Source of the DNA: Thomasclavelia sp. | GTDB taxonomy: Bacteria; Bacillota_I; Bacilli_A; Erysipelotrichales; Coprobacillaceae | NCBI GenBank assembly: GCA_028749475.1 | Contig: JAQVWN010000008.1 | Location: 16,726 to 80,725, forward strand | Reading direction: 5' to 3' | Length of the DNA: 64,000 nt | In this document: positions 1-8,584 of the stretch, piece after piece | Numbering within the stretch: position 1 is the stretch's first letter | Layout: each line of letters starts with the position of its first letter | The notes under the pieces: model-generated | The model's input: the letters and a program-made list of their open reading frames with translations, nothing else | What the model was told of the DNA's origin: nothing | Database searches by the model: none | Made by a program: the position numbers and the translations under genes

Positions 1-957
1 ATAATAAAACTTGCACCAGCCTTTAAAGATTATTTATGGGGTGGTAGAAAATTAGTAACTGAATTTAAAAAAGATTGTGATTTTGAAAAAGTAGCTGAAA
101 GTTGGGAACTTTCTTGTCATAAAGACGGACCAAGTACTGTTTTAAATGGTCAATACAAGGGTAAGACTTTCACTGAATACTTAAATGGTAAAGGAAAAGA
201 ATGTTGGGGAACTGATTGTAAAAATTATGAAACATTCCCAATCTTAATTAAGTTTATTGATGCTAAACAAGCATTAAGTATTCAAGTTCATCCTGATGAT
301 GAATATGCTTTAAAAAATGAACATGAATATGGTAAAAATGAATTTTGGTATGTTTTAGAAGCTGAACCTGATGCTTTTTTATACTATGGTGTAAATAAGG
401 AAATGACAAAAGATGAATTTAGAGCATCAATTGAAAATGATACTGTATGCGATAATTTAAAGAAAGTTAATGTAAAAAAAGGTGATTGTTTCTATATTCA
501 AGCAGGTACTATCCACGCTATTGGGGCTGGTACTTTAATTGCTGAAATACAACAAACTTCTAATTCTACTTATCGTGTATATGATTTTAAAAGATTAGGT
601 GTTGATGGTAAACCACGTGAACTTCATATTGATAAAGCAGTAGCCGTAGCTAATCTTGTACCTAATGCTAAAAATGGTGAAGCTGAAGGTAAACTAGAAG
701 TTAAAGATGGTTACGATGAATTACTTCTTACTAATAATAATTATTTCAATTGTACTAGATATGACGTAAAAGATGCTGTAACTTTAAAAGTTAATAATAA
801 TACATTCCAAGGTCTTACAATCTTAGAAGGAAACGGGAAAATATTATTTGATAATCAAGAATTAGATCTTGTTAAAGGTGATAGTGTATTTGTACCAGCT
901 GACGAAGGTGAATATACAGTTAAAGGAAATATTTCATTTATTGTCTCTAAAGTTTAA
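1..957 (+). CDS. manA: Mannose-6-phosphate isomerase, class I (5' truncated)
   Basis: Interconverts mannose 6-phosphate and fructose 6-phosphate in the cytoplasm. The reading frame is open from the first base of the window, so the start codon lies outside and about 319 codons are visible, close to the full length of the short Firmicutes type (about 310-320 residues). A cupin with the zinc-site motif QVHPDD is at residues 95-100 of the visible frame, followed by EFWYVLE and the late conserved stretch IHAIGAGTLIAEIQQTSNST. The internal ATG at 403 is not the true start because the zinc motif lies upstream of it. No terminator is obvious after the stop; the next gene has its own promoter. Family assignment is firm; only the first few residues are missing. 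Confidence 0.93.
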   Translation: MIKLAPAFKDYLWGGRKLVTEFKKDCDFEKVAESWELSCHKDGPSTVLNGQYKGKTFTEYLNGKGKECWGTDCKNYETFPILIKFIDAKQALSIQVHPDDEYALKNEHEYGKNEFWYVLEAEPDAFLYYGVNKEMTKDEFRASIENDTVCDNLKKVNVKKGDCFYIQAGTIHAIGAGTLIAEIQQTSNSTYRVYDFKRLGVDGKPRELHIDKAVAVANLVPNAKNGEAEGKLEVKDGYDELLLTNNNYFNCTRYDVKDAVTLKVNNNTFQGLTILEGNGKILFDNQELDLVKGDSVFVPADEGEYTVKGNISFIVSKV

Positions 958-985
958 ATTAATATTATGAAATCATAGTAACATG

Positions 986-994
986 TGTTATACT
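986..994 (+). promoter_or_regulatory. Extended -10 promoter for yneF
   Basis: TG at 986-987 followed by one base and TATACT at 989-994 is a good extended -10 element. A -35 element is poor. It sits about 30 bases before the AGGAGG ribosome binding site of the next gene. Confidence 0.45.
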
Positions 995-1025
995 AGAATA
1001 GTCTATTTTAGGAGGAATTATATAA

Positions 1026-1226
1026 ATGTTATATGGTATTATAGGTGCCGTTATTGGTGCTATTATTGGTTTCTTTTTAGCTCGTTATACATTTAAAAAA
1101 CAAATGAAAAAGAATCCACCAATTAATGAAAAAATGATTAGAGCGATGTATTCAGAAATGGGCCGCAAACCTAGTGAAGCACAAGTTGTAAGAATCATGA
1201 ATTCAATTAATAAACAATATAAATAA
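1026..1226 (+). CDS. yneF: UPF0154 family protein, YneF-like
   Basis: A 66-residue single-pass membrane protein of unknown function. Residues 3-20 form a glycine- and isoleucine-rich transmembrane helix, followed by a basic stretch (KKQMKKNPP) and the conserved cytoplasmic tail containing MIRAMYSEMGRKPSEAQV, typical of UPF0154. Full length for the family. A strong AGGAGG site at about 1011-1016 precedes the ATG. Followed at once by a terminator hairpin that includes its stop codon. The family is common in Bacilli and Mollicutes; no function is claimed. Confidence 0.9.
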   Translation: MLYGIIGAVIGAIIGFFLARYTFKKQMKKNPPINEKMIRAMYSEMGRKPSEAQVVRIMNSINKQYK

Positions 1227-1246
1227 GGCTATGCCTTATTTTTATT
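1221..1246 (+). terminator. Terminator after yneF
   Basis: A 9-bp perfect stem (AAATAAGGC, loop TAT, GCCTTATTT) followed by TTATTTAT. It overlaps the yneF stop codon and ends only about two bases before the next gene's ATG. Confidence 0.75.
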
Positions 1247-1247
1247 T

Positions 1248-1877
1248 ATGAAGATATTTGTGACAAGACATTCCAAAACTATTTGGAATGAAGAAATGCG
1301 GCTCCAAGGATGGAAAGATTCTAATTTAACTAGGCAAGGAATTAAAGATTGCAAAGATTTAAGTGAATATATGAAGAATATTCATATAGATCAAGTCTAC
1401 TCCAGTCCTTTAAATAGGGCGGTTCAAACAACAAATCTAATATTTAAGCAAGATTATATTGTTGATGATCGGCTAAAGGAAATGAATTTTGGTGATTACG
1501 AAGGTAAGTTGATACCTTTTTTAAAAGAAAATAAAAAGGATTATTATGATTTATGGAATAATCCTACTGATAATTCAAGACTTCCTGGTGGCGAATCTTA
1601 CAAAGAAGTAAAAGCTCGATTAAATGATTTTATAAAGGATGTTTATAAACAACATTCAAATGATTCTATATTTATTACAATTCATGGAATGTTATTTAAT
1701 GTTTTAATGCTTATTGTAAAAGACATTCCAACTGAAAGATTAGTTGAAATCAATAATACAGTGGTTAAAGGGTGTTCACTTACTGAGGTTAACTATGATG
1801 GAAAAGAATTTGATATTGTTAGGTTAGGTGATGATTCTTTTCTTAAAAATAAAACTAAAGAAAATAGTTATAAATAA
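1248..1877 (+). CDS. Histidine phosphatase family protein (phosphoglycerate-mutase-like)
   Basis: A cytoplasmic phosphatase of the branch-1 histidine phosphatase superfamily. Residues 6-12 read TRHSKTI, the catalytic phospho-histidine motif, with Ser where RHG is usual. YSSPLNRAVQT (about residues 51-61) carries the second phosphate-binding arginine, and MNFGDYEG and TIHGM (second catalytic His) complete the site. 209 residues is normal. The substrate cannot be told; relatives act on phosphosugars, nucleotides or cobalamin intermediates. The ATG follows a terminator hairpin by a few bases and has no visible Shine-Dalgarno sequence, which is unusual here. A shared bidirectional terminator follows. 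Confidence 0.88.
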   Translation: MKIFVTRHSKTIWNEEMRLQGWKDSNLTRQGIKDCKDLSEYMKNIHIDQVYSSPLNRAVQTTNLIFKQDYIVDDRLKEMNFGDYEGKLIPFLKENKKDYYDLWNNPTDNSRLPGGESYKEVKARLNDFIKDVYKQHSNDSIFITIHGMLFNVLMLIVKDIPTERLVEINNTVVKGCSLTEVNYDGKEFDIVRLGDDSFLKNKTKENSYK

Positions 1878-1906
1878 AAAAGGCAATCTAATGATTGCCT
1901 TTTAAA
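1878..1906. terminator. Bidirectional terminator
   Basis: An 11-bp stem (AAAAGGCAATC, loop TAAT, GATTGCCTTTT) between convergent genes, with A tract before and T tract after so it can serve both strands. It overlaps the plsY stop codon. Confidence 0.85.
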
Positions 1907-2513
1907 TCCAAGATACTTTATTTTCTGTGCCATTCTTAATTTTGTTTATATTTGATTTATGTCTATAAACAATTAGAAAAACTATTAAAAAATTAATGAT
2001 TTTTCCTTCAATTGAGATAGGCATTAGTAGTGTCAGTACACCACAACAAATTGCTGCACAAATTGAAGAAAGAGAGACATATTTAGATATTTTCAATACC
2101 AATAAGAATATTACTAAGGCTATTAAAGCTCCAATAGGGTTTATTACCAGGAAGTATCCAAATGATGAAGCAACTGCTTTACCTCCTTTAAACCCTGCAA
2201 ATATTGGATAACAGTGCCCAATAATACAACATAAAGCTGCTAGATAAATTATGTCATAGTTTAAACTAAATATTTTAGCCATTAAACCAGCTAGAACAGT
2301 TGTTACAATAGCTTTAGAAGCATCTAACGCTATTACAATAAAACCGGCTTTTTTTCCAAGGACTCTTCCAGCATTACTGCCACCTAGATTACCAGAACCA
2401 TAGTCTCTAACATCAGTATGATAGAAGACTTTTCCAATTACTAAAGCAAAAGGAATTGAGCCATATAAATATGAAATAATTAATATTAAAATTGTTAAAA
2501 TTATCTTTATCAT
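1902..2513 (-). CDS. plsY: Glycerol-3-phosphate acyltransferase (acyl-phosphate dependent)
   Basis: An integral membrane enzyme that transfers acyl groups from acyl phosphate to glycerol 3-phosphate, the first step of phospholipid synthesis in most Gram-positives. Conserved motifs are present: YLYGSIPFALVIGK near the N-terminus, DYGSGNLGGSNAGRVLGKKAG, and FKGGKAVASSFG in the third cytoplasmic segment. About five hydrophobic helices. I start at the ATG at 2513 (MIKIILTILIL), preceded by GGTGAT; an ATG six codons upstream (2531) lacks a ribosome binding site. It is divergent from parE, as in many Firmicutes where plsY neighbours parE-parC. Confidence 0.93.
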   Translation of the reverse strand: MIKIILTILILIISYLYGSIPFALVIGKVFYHTDVRDYGSGNLGGSNAGRVLGKKAGFIVIALDASKAIVTTVLAGLMAKIFSLNYDIIYLAALCCIIGHCYPIFAGFKGGKAVASSFGYFLVINPIGALIALVIFLLVLKISKYVSLSSICAAICCGVLTLLMPISIEGKIINFLIVFLIVYRHKSNINKIKNGTENKVSWI

Positions 2514-2563
2514 TTTATCACCAAGAAACATTATAAATAATTATGACTAAAAAGCAATTATCT

Positions 2564-2592
2564 TTGATAAATAGGCATGGTTTAAGTATAAT
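2564..2592 (+). promoter_or_regulatory. SigA-type promoter for parE-parC
   Basis: TTGATA at 2564-2569, a 17-base spacer, then TATAAT at 2587-2592. The leader to the TTG start is short, with AAAGGAG at about 2604-2610. Confidence 0.75.
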
Positions 2593-2618
2593 ATAGGAAC
2601 GTAAAGGAGTGTATTATT

Positions 2619-4550
2619 TTGGCAAAAACTAATAATTACGATGAGTCAAATATTCAAATATTAGAAGGACTTGAAGCTGTTAGAAAAAGACCAGGAATGT
2701 ATATTGGTTCTACTGATGGTAGAGGGCTACATCATCTAGTATGGGAAATAGTTGATAATGCTGTAGACGAAGCATTATCTGGCTATGGTGACTTAATTGA
2801 AGTAACTATAAATAAAGACAATAGTATTAGAGTAGAGGATCATGGACGTGGTATGCCTACTGGAATGCATGCATCTGGTAAGCCTACAACTGAAGTAATC
2901 CTTACAATTTTACATGCTGGTGGTAAATTTAATGAAGATGGTGGATATAAAACGTCTGGTGGTCTTCATGGAGTTGGTGCTAGTGTTGTTAACGCATTAA
3001 GTAAGTGGTTAGAAGTGACCGTTTATCGTGATGGAAAGATCTGTAGTCAACGTTTTGAAGATGGTGCTAAAAAAATAGGAAAACTTAAAACTATCGGTAA
3101 AACTAATAAAACTGGAACAGTCATTGAGTTTATGCCTGATGATAGTATTTTTTCAACTACAAATTTTGATTATAACATTATTAATGAAAGACTTAGAGAG
3201 ACTTCATATTTATTAAGCGGAGTTCAAATTGATATTGAAGATAAAAGGACTAATAAAAAAGCTAGTTATAAATTTGATAATGGACTAGAATCATTTATTC
3301 AATATTTAAACCTTAATAAAACTCCAATTAATAATAAACCTATTTTCTTTACAGGAGAATCTAAGGGAATTGAAGCTGAAATTGCTATGCAATTTACAAC
3401 TACATATCAAGATACAACAATTAGCTTTGTAAACCTTGTAAGGACTGGTGATGGGGGAACTCATGAAACTGGTTTTAGATCTGGACTAACGAAAGCAATT
3501 AATGAATATGCTCGTAAATATGGTTTATTAAAACCTAAAGATAAGAACTTAGAAGGTACTGATGTTAGAGAAGGAATGACAGCAATAATTTCTGCCAAAG
3601 TTCCTGAACATTTACTTCAATTTGAAGGACAAACAAAAGGAAAACTTGGGACACCTGATGCGAGACCAGTTTTAGATGCTATCGTCTATGAAAATATGAC
3701 ATATTATCTTGAGGAAAATAAAGAAACTGCTGATGCTTTAGTTACTAAAATGATTAAAGCTTCACAGGTTAGAGAAGCAACAAGAAAAGCAAGAGAAACT
3801 GCTCGTAAGGGTAAAACTGCAAGACAAGAGCGTATTTTAAGTGGAAAACTTGCCCCAGCTCAATCTAAAGATAGTTCTAAAAAAGAATTATACCTTGTCG
3901 AAGGAGACTCTGCTGGAGGTAGTGCTAAGCAAGGAAGAGATCGTAAATATCAAGCTATTCTTCCTCTTAGAGGAAAAGTACTAAATAGTGAAAAGTCTAA
4001 TATTGAAGATATTTTAAAGAATGAAGAATTATCAACCCTAGTTAACACTATTGGAGCTGGAGTTGATACTGATTTCCATGTGAAAGATTCTCACTATGAT
4101 AAAATCATTATTATGACCGATGCCGATACTGATGGAGCTCATATTCAAATATTATTACTTACTTTCTTTTACCGTCACATGCGTGACCTTATTAAAGCAG
4201 GTAAGGTATATATCGCTATGCCTCCACTTTATAAAGTATCTAAAAAAAGTGGTAAAAGTGAAGATCATATTTATGCTTGGGAAGATGATGAATTAGAAGC
4301 AGCAAAAAAGAAAATCGGACGAGGATATGGTGTTCAAAGATATAAAGGATTAGGGGAAATGAACTCTGATCAACTTTGGGAAACAACAATGAATCCTGAA
4401 ACTAGAACCCTTATTCAAGTAACGATTGATGACCCAACAATGGCTGAAAGAAGAGTTTCAGTTTTGATGGGAGATAAAGTTGAACCAAGAAGAGAATGGA
4501 TTGAAGATAATGTTCAATTCACTTTAGAAGATAATTTTAAAATAGATTAG
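2619..4550 (+). CDS. parE: DNA topoisomerase IV subunit B
   Basis: ATPase subunit of topoisomerase IV, which decatenates daughter chromosomes with ParC. An N-terminal GHKL ATPase domain shows EIVDNAVDEALSGYG, DHGRGMP and the lid motif GLHGVGASVVNAL. The transducer follows, then a TOPRIM domain with EGDSAGGSAKQGRDR and metal-binding DADTDGAH. The wording MHASGKPTTEVILT and the C-terminal REWIEDNVQFTLE, together with the adjacent parC, favour ParE over GyrB. 643 residues is normal. The start is TTG at 2619, chosen because AAAGGAG lies just upstream and MAKTNNYDESNIQILEGLEAVRK.. matches the family N-terminus. Confidence 0.96.
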   Translation: MAKTNNYDESNIQILEGLEAVRKRPGMYIGSTDGRGLHHLVWEIVDNAVDEALSGYGDLIEVTINKDNSIRVEDHGRGMPTGMHASGKPTTEVILTILHAGGKFNEDGGYKTSGGLHGVGASVVNALSKWLEVTVYRDGKICSQRFEDGAKKIGKLKTIGKTNKTGTVIEFMPDDSIFSTTNFDYNIINERLRETSYLLSGVQIDIEDKRTNKKASYKFDNGLESFIQYLNLNKTPINNKPIFFTGESKGIEAEIAMQFTTTYQDTTISFVNLVRTGDGGTHETGFRSGLTKAINEYARKYGLLKPKDKNLEGTDVREGMTAIISAKVPEHLLQFEGQTKGKLGTPDARPVLDAIVYENMTYYLEENKETADALVTKMIKASQVREATRKARETARKGKTARQERILSGKLAPAQSKDSSKKELYLVEGDSAGGSAKQGRDRKYQAILPLRGKVLNSEKSNIEDILKNEELSTLVNTIGAGVDTDFHVKDSHYDKIIIMTDADTDGAHIQILLLTFFYRHMRDLIKAGKVYIAMPPLYKVSKKSGKSEDHIYAWEDDELEAAKKKIGRGYGVQRYKGLGEMNSDQLWETTMNPETRTLIQVTIDDPTMAERRVSVLMGDKVEPRREWIEDNVQFTLEDNFKID

Positions 4551-4559
4551 GAGAGTATA

Positions 4560-7178
4560 ATGTCAGATAATAAAATAGAAATGAATCTCGAGACTATTAT
4601 GGGTGACCGTTTTAGTAAATACTCTAAATATATAATTCAAGAAAGAGCCTTACCAGACGTTCGTGATGGCCTAAAACCAGTTCAAAGAAGAATTCTTTAT
4701 GCTATGTTTAAAGAAGGAAACACTTTTAATAAACCATACCGTAAATCTGCTAAAACTGTTGGTAACGTTATTGGTAATTATCACCCTCATGGTGATACTT
4801 CTGTCTATGATGCAATGGTAAGATTGTCACAAGAATGGAAAATGAGAATTCCACTTGTTGATATGCAAGGTAATAATGGGTCAATAGATAATGATCCAGC
4901 AGCTGCAATGCGTTACACTGAAGCTAGACTTGCACCAATTGCTAATGAATTACTTACTAATTTAGATAAAGATACAGTTTTAATGTCTTTAAACTTTGAT
5001 GATACTGAGTATGAACCAACTGTATTACCTGCAGGTTATCCAAATTTAATTGTTAATGGAGCAACTGGTATCTCAGCTGGGTATGCAACTGATATTCCAC
5101 CTCATAATTTTGAGGAAGTTATAGATGCAACAGTTTATAAAATAAAACATCCAGAAGCTACTTTATCTAGACTTATGAATTATATTAAAGGCCCTGATTT
5201 TCCAACAGGAGCAATAGTTGAGGGAAGAGAAGGAATTGTTAAAGCTTTAAAAACTGGACGTGGAAAAGTAATTGTTCGTTCTAAAACCGAAATAGTTGAA
5301 TCTAAAAATATGAATCAAATCGTCGTTACGGAAATACCATATGAAGTTAATAAAGCTGATATGGTAAGAAAAATTGATGAAATTAGATTTAATAAAGATA
5401 TTGATGGAATTATCGAAGTTAGGGATGAGTCTGATCGTAAAGGACTTAGAGTTGTAATTGATTTAAAGAAAACAGTTGATATAAATAACACTTTAAATTA
5501 TTTTTATAAAAACACTGATCTTCAAAAAAATTATAATTACAACATGGTAGCTATTAAAGATAAAAGACCAGTTCAAATGGGCGTTGTCGAAATGATTGAA
5601 GGCTATATTGCTCATGAAGTAGATGTTACTACAAGAGCTGCCAATTATGATTTAAATCAAGCTACAGGTCGTAAACATATTATTGATGGACTTATTAAAG
5701 CAATATCAATTTTAGATGAAGTTGTTGCTACAATCCGTAAATCTAAGGACAAAGGTGATGCAAAAAATAACTTAGTTAACAAATATGATTTTACTGAAAA
5801 GCAAGCAGAAGCAATTGTAATGTTACAATTATATCGTTTAACTAATACGGATATTGTTTCTTTAGAAGATGAAAATAAAGAATTGAGTGAAAAAATAGCT
5901 TATTTAAATGAAATATTAAATAATCCAGAAAAACTTAATCAAGTTATTATTGATAGATTGGTTTCCCTTAAAAAGAAATATCCAATGCCTCGATTAACTG
6001 AAATTAAGGATGAAATTACTGATACTTCAGTAAATGAAAAAGCAATGATTATTGAAGAAGATATTAATGTTTCTATCACTAAAGATGGTTATGTTAAAAG
6101 AATATCTAATCGCTCACTTAAAGCTAGTGAGAATACCCCATTTGGTAAGAAAGATGATGACTTATTATTATCTTTATATCAATGTTCTACTTTAGATCAC
6201 TTATTGTTGTTTACTAATAAAGGTAATTATTTATATATTCCAACTTATAAATTAGAAGAATTTAAATGGAAAGATGCTGGTAAACATATTAGTTATTTAA
6301 CTAAGATGGATCCTAGTGAAAAAATCATTGAAACAATTCTAGTTAAGGACTTTAACAAAGACTTATATGTAATGATAGCTTCCAAAAATGGACAAATCAA
6401 AAGAACTGCTTTGAAAGATTTTGAAGTTAGTAGATACACTAAAGAATATAAATGCATGGGACTTAAAAAAGATGATGAAGTAGTTGGCGTTAAGCTTACA
6501 GATGATAATTTAGGTGTTATCTTAACTACTAGAGCTGGTTATGCAACAATGTATTCTGAAAAAGAAGTATCAATAATTGGAGTAAAAGCCTCAGGAATTA
6601 AATCCATTAGATTAAATAATGATCATGTTGTTTCACTATCTACTTTTGATCCTATGGTAAATAGTTCATTAATAGTCGTAACGGAAGTTGGTTCTGTTAA
6701 AAGAGTAAAAATAGAAGATATTCCAGCTTGCAATAGGACTAATAAAGGAACTCTCTTATATAAGAATCCTAAATCTAAAGCGATTTATGTCTATAAATCT
6801 TTAATTGCTGAAAATAGTGATGAAATAACTATTTTAACTTCACTTAAAAATAGTAAAACATTTAAAACTACTGAATTTTCTTTTGGTAGCGATACGCAAA
6901 AACCTACTCCTTATATCAAAATAGGTGCTGATGAAAGAATTATCAATGTATCTAAAGATAATCATATTTCAACTGATGACTTTAAAAATATTAAAGAAAA
7001 TAAAAACACTAAAATATTTGAAGAAAAGAGAGAAGAAGAAGTTACTCTTTTAGATGAATTAGAACCAGTAAAAGAAGTAGAAGTTGTTGAATCAAAAAAA
7101 GAAACAAAGCCTAAAAAGAAAAAGGAAGAATTTGAAAAAATTACTTTAGAAGATATTTTAAATGAAGATGATTTTTAG
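4560..7178 (+). CDS. parC: DNA topoisomerase IV subunit A
   Basis: DNA breakage-reunion subunit that pairs with ParE, nine bases downstream in the same operon. The winged-helix region carries QRRILYAMF, the quinolone-determining stretch HPHGDTSVYDAMVRL (residues 75-89) and catalytic Tyr119 in AAAMRYTEAR. A coiled coil and C-terminal beta-pinwheel follow. There is no clear GyrA box, which supports ParC. The last 50 or so residues form a Lys/Glu-rich tail ending LEDILNEDDF, likely disordered, making the protein longer (872 aa) than typical ParC (about 800). Residues aligned with E. coli Ser80/Glu84 are Thr80/Asp84. Confidence 0.96.
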   Translation: MSDNKIEMNLETIMGDRFSKYSKYIIQERALPDVRDGLKPVQRRILYAMFKEGNTFNKPYRKSAKTVGNVIGNYHPHGDTSVYDAMVRLSQEWKMRIPLVDMQGNNGSIDNDPAAAMRYTEARLAPIANELLTNLDKDTVLMSLNFDDTEYEPTVLPAGYPNLIVNGATGISAGYATDIPPHNFEEVIDATVYKIKHPEATLSRLMNYIKGPDFPTGAIVEGREGIVKALKTGRGKVIVRSKTEIVESKNMNQIVVTEIPYEVNKADMVRKIDEIRFNKDIDGIIEVRDESDRKGLRVVIDLKKTVDINNTLNYFYKNTDLQKNYNYNMVAIKDKRPVQMGVVEMIEGYIAHEVDVTTRAANYDLNQATGRKHIIDGLIKAISILDEVVATIRKSKDKGDAKNNLVNKYDFTEKQAEAIVMLQLYRLTNTDIVSLEDENKELSEKIAYLNEILNNPEKLNQVIIDRLVSLKKKYPMPRLTEIKDEITDTSVNEKAMIIEEDINVSITKDGYVKRISNRSLKASENTPFGKKDDDLLLSLYQCSTLDHLLLFTNKGNYLYIPTYKLEEFKWKDAGKHISYLTKMDPSEKIIETILVKDFNKDLYVMIASKNGQIKRTALKDFEVSRYTKEYKCMGLKKDDEVVGVKLTDDNLGVILTTRAGYATMYSEKEVSIIGVKASGIKSIRLNNDHVVSLSTFDPMVNSSLIVVTEVGSVKRVKIEDIPACNRTNKGTLLYKNPKSKAIYVYKSLIAENSDEITILTSLKNSKTFKTTEFSFGSDTQKPTPYIKIGADERIINVSKDNHISTDDFKNIKENKNTKIFEEKREEEVTLLDELEPVKEVEVVESKKETKPKKKKEEFEKITLEDILNEDDF

Positions 7179-7190
7179 AAAGGATAATTA

Positions 7191-8282
7191 ATGAAAGAAA
7201 TACGTTGTTATGGCTGTGGAGCAATTATTCAAAGTGATGATGAAAAAAAAGTTGGATATGTTCCAAAAAATGCTAAAGACAAAGATAATATTTTATGTCA
7301 AAGATGTTTTAAACTTAAAAATTATCATGAATTACAAAACAGTAACCTTACTAAAGATGACTTTTTAAGAATCTTAGATTCTTTAGGTAATAAAGATTGC
7401 TTAATAGTTTATATAATTGATTTATTTGATTTTAATGGAAGTATGATAACTGGTTTAAATAGACATGTAAATAATGATAATATTGTTGTCGTGGCTAATA
7501 AAAGGGATATTCTTCCAAAGATTACTAATGATAATAAAATTATCAATTGGTTACAACATCAACTTAAAAATCAAGGATTGATTTATAAAGATATAGTTCT
7601 TACTAGTTCTAAAAAGGGATATCACTTAAATGAACTAATAGATATGATAGAGACTTATCGAAATGGTAAAGATGTTTATGTGGTAGGGGTAACCAATGTT
7701 GGTAAATCATCAGTTATTAATGCCTTACTTAAGAAATATGGCAATAGCGATAACTTGATTACAACAAGTGAATTCCCTGGTACTACATTGGATATGATTG
7801 AAATACCATTAGATGATGATAGTGCAATATTTGATACTCCCGGTATAGTAAATGAAAACCAATTTGCTCACTATGCATCTAAAGAAACTTTGAAGTATTT
7901 CCTTCCTCAAAGTGAACTTAAACCAATGACTTTTCAATTAAATAGCAATCAGTCAATATATATTGGGGGAGTTGCTAGAATGGATTTTATAAGTGGTAAT
8001 AAATGTTCATTTACTTTTTATGTAAATAAACAATTAAAACTTAATCGTTGTAAACTAGAAAATGCTGACAAAAATTATGAGAATGATCAAGTTATTAATG
8101 GAAAATTAGATATTATAAAAACAGCTAGTGATTTTAAAACAATATCTTTTGATTTACCTAATTATAAATGTGATATAGTTATTTCAGGTTTAGGGTTTAT
8201 ATCTGTTAAGAACCCTGGAGCTAAAATTAGTATTAAAGTACCTGAAGGAGTTGGGGTATTTATTAGAGAAGCAATAATATAG
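7191..8282 (+). CDS. yqeH: Ribosome biogenesis GTPase YqeH (circularly permuted)
   Basis: A GTPase needed for 30S subunit assembly in Bacilli. An N-terminal zinc finger has CYGCG and CQRCFK (residues 6-9 and 36-41). The G motifs occur in permuted order: NKRD (G4), then the P-loop GVTNVGKSS (G1), then DTPG (G3), diagnostic of the YqeH/YjeQ/YlqF permuted class; zinc finger plus C-terminal domain identify YqeH. 363 residues is standard. First gene of a seven-gene run with short gaps or overlaps whose order (yqeH-yhbY-nadD-yqeK-rsfS-yqeM) matches B. subtilis, except that aroE is absent. Confidence 0.95.
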   Translation: MKEIRCYGCGAIIQSDDEKKVGYVPKNAKDKDNILCQRCFKLKNYHELQNSNLTKDDFLRILDSLGNKDCLIVYIIDLFDFNGSMITGLNRHVNNDNIVVVANKRDILPKITNDNKIINWLQHQLKNQGLIYKDIVLTSSKKGYHLNELIDMIETYRNGKDVYVVGVTNVGKSSVINALLKKYGNSDNLITTSEFPGTTLDMIEIPLDDDSAIFDTPGIVNENQFAHYASKETLKYFLPQSELKPMTFQLNSNQSIYIGGVARMDFISGNKCSFTFYVNKQLKLNRCKLENADKNYENDQVINGKLDIIKTASDFKTISFDLPNYKCDIVISGLGFISVKNPGAKISIKVPEGVGVFIREAII

Positions 8283-8296
8283 AAAGCAGGTTAATA

Positions 8297-8584
8297 ATGT
8301 TAACAGGAAAACAAAAAAGATATTTACGATCAGAAGCAAATGGTTTAAAAGCAATATTTCAAGTTGGAAAAGATGGAATTCATCAAACTCAAATTGAATC
8401 AATAAATGATGCTTTAAAAGCCAAAGAATTAATTAAAATTAAGATTTTAGAAACTTGTGATGCATCTAAGAATGAAATTGCAATTGAACTTTCTATGAAA
8501 ACAAAGGCGGAAGTTGTTCAAATACTTGGTAGAACTATTATTCTTTATAAACAATCTGAAAAGGAAATCTATAAACTTCCATGA
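8297..8584 (+). CDS. yhbY: YhbY-type ribosome assembly RNA-binding protein
   Basis: A 95-residue CRS1-YhbY (CRM) domain protein associated with pre-50S particles. It begins MLTGKQKRYLRSEANGLKA and contains FQVGKDG (in place of the GxxG-type loop), then VVQILGRTIILYKQS, the typical family ending. Full length. The stop codon TGA overlaps the next start (ATGA at 8581-8584), so nadD is likely translationally coupled. This is also direct evidence that TGA is a stop here. Confidence 0.93.
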   Translation: MLTGKQKRYLRSEANGLKAIFQVGKDGIHQTQIESINDALKAKELIKIKILETCDASKNEIAIELSMKTKAEVVQILGRTIILYKQSEKEIYKLP

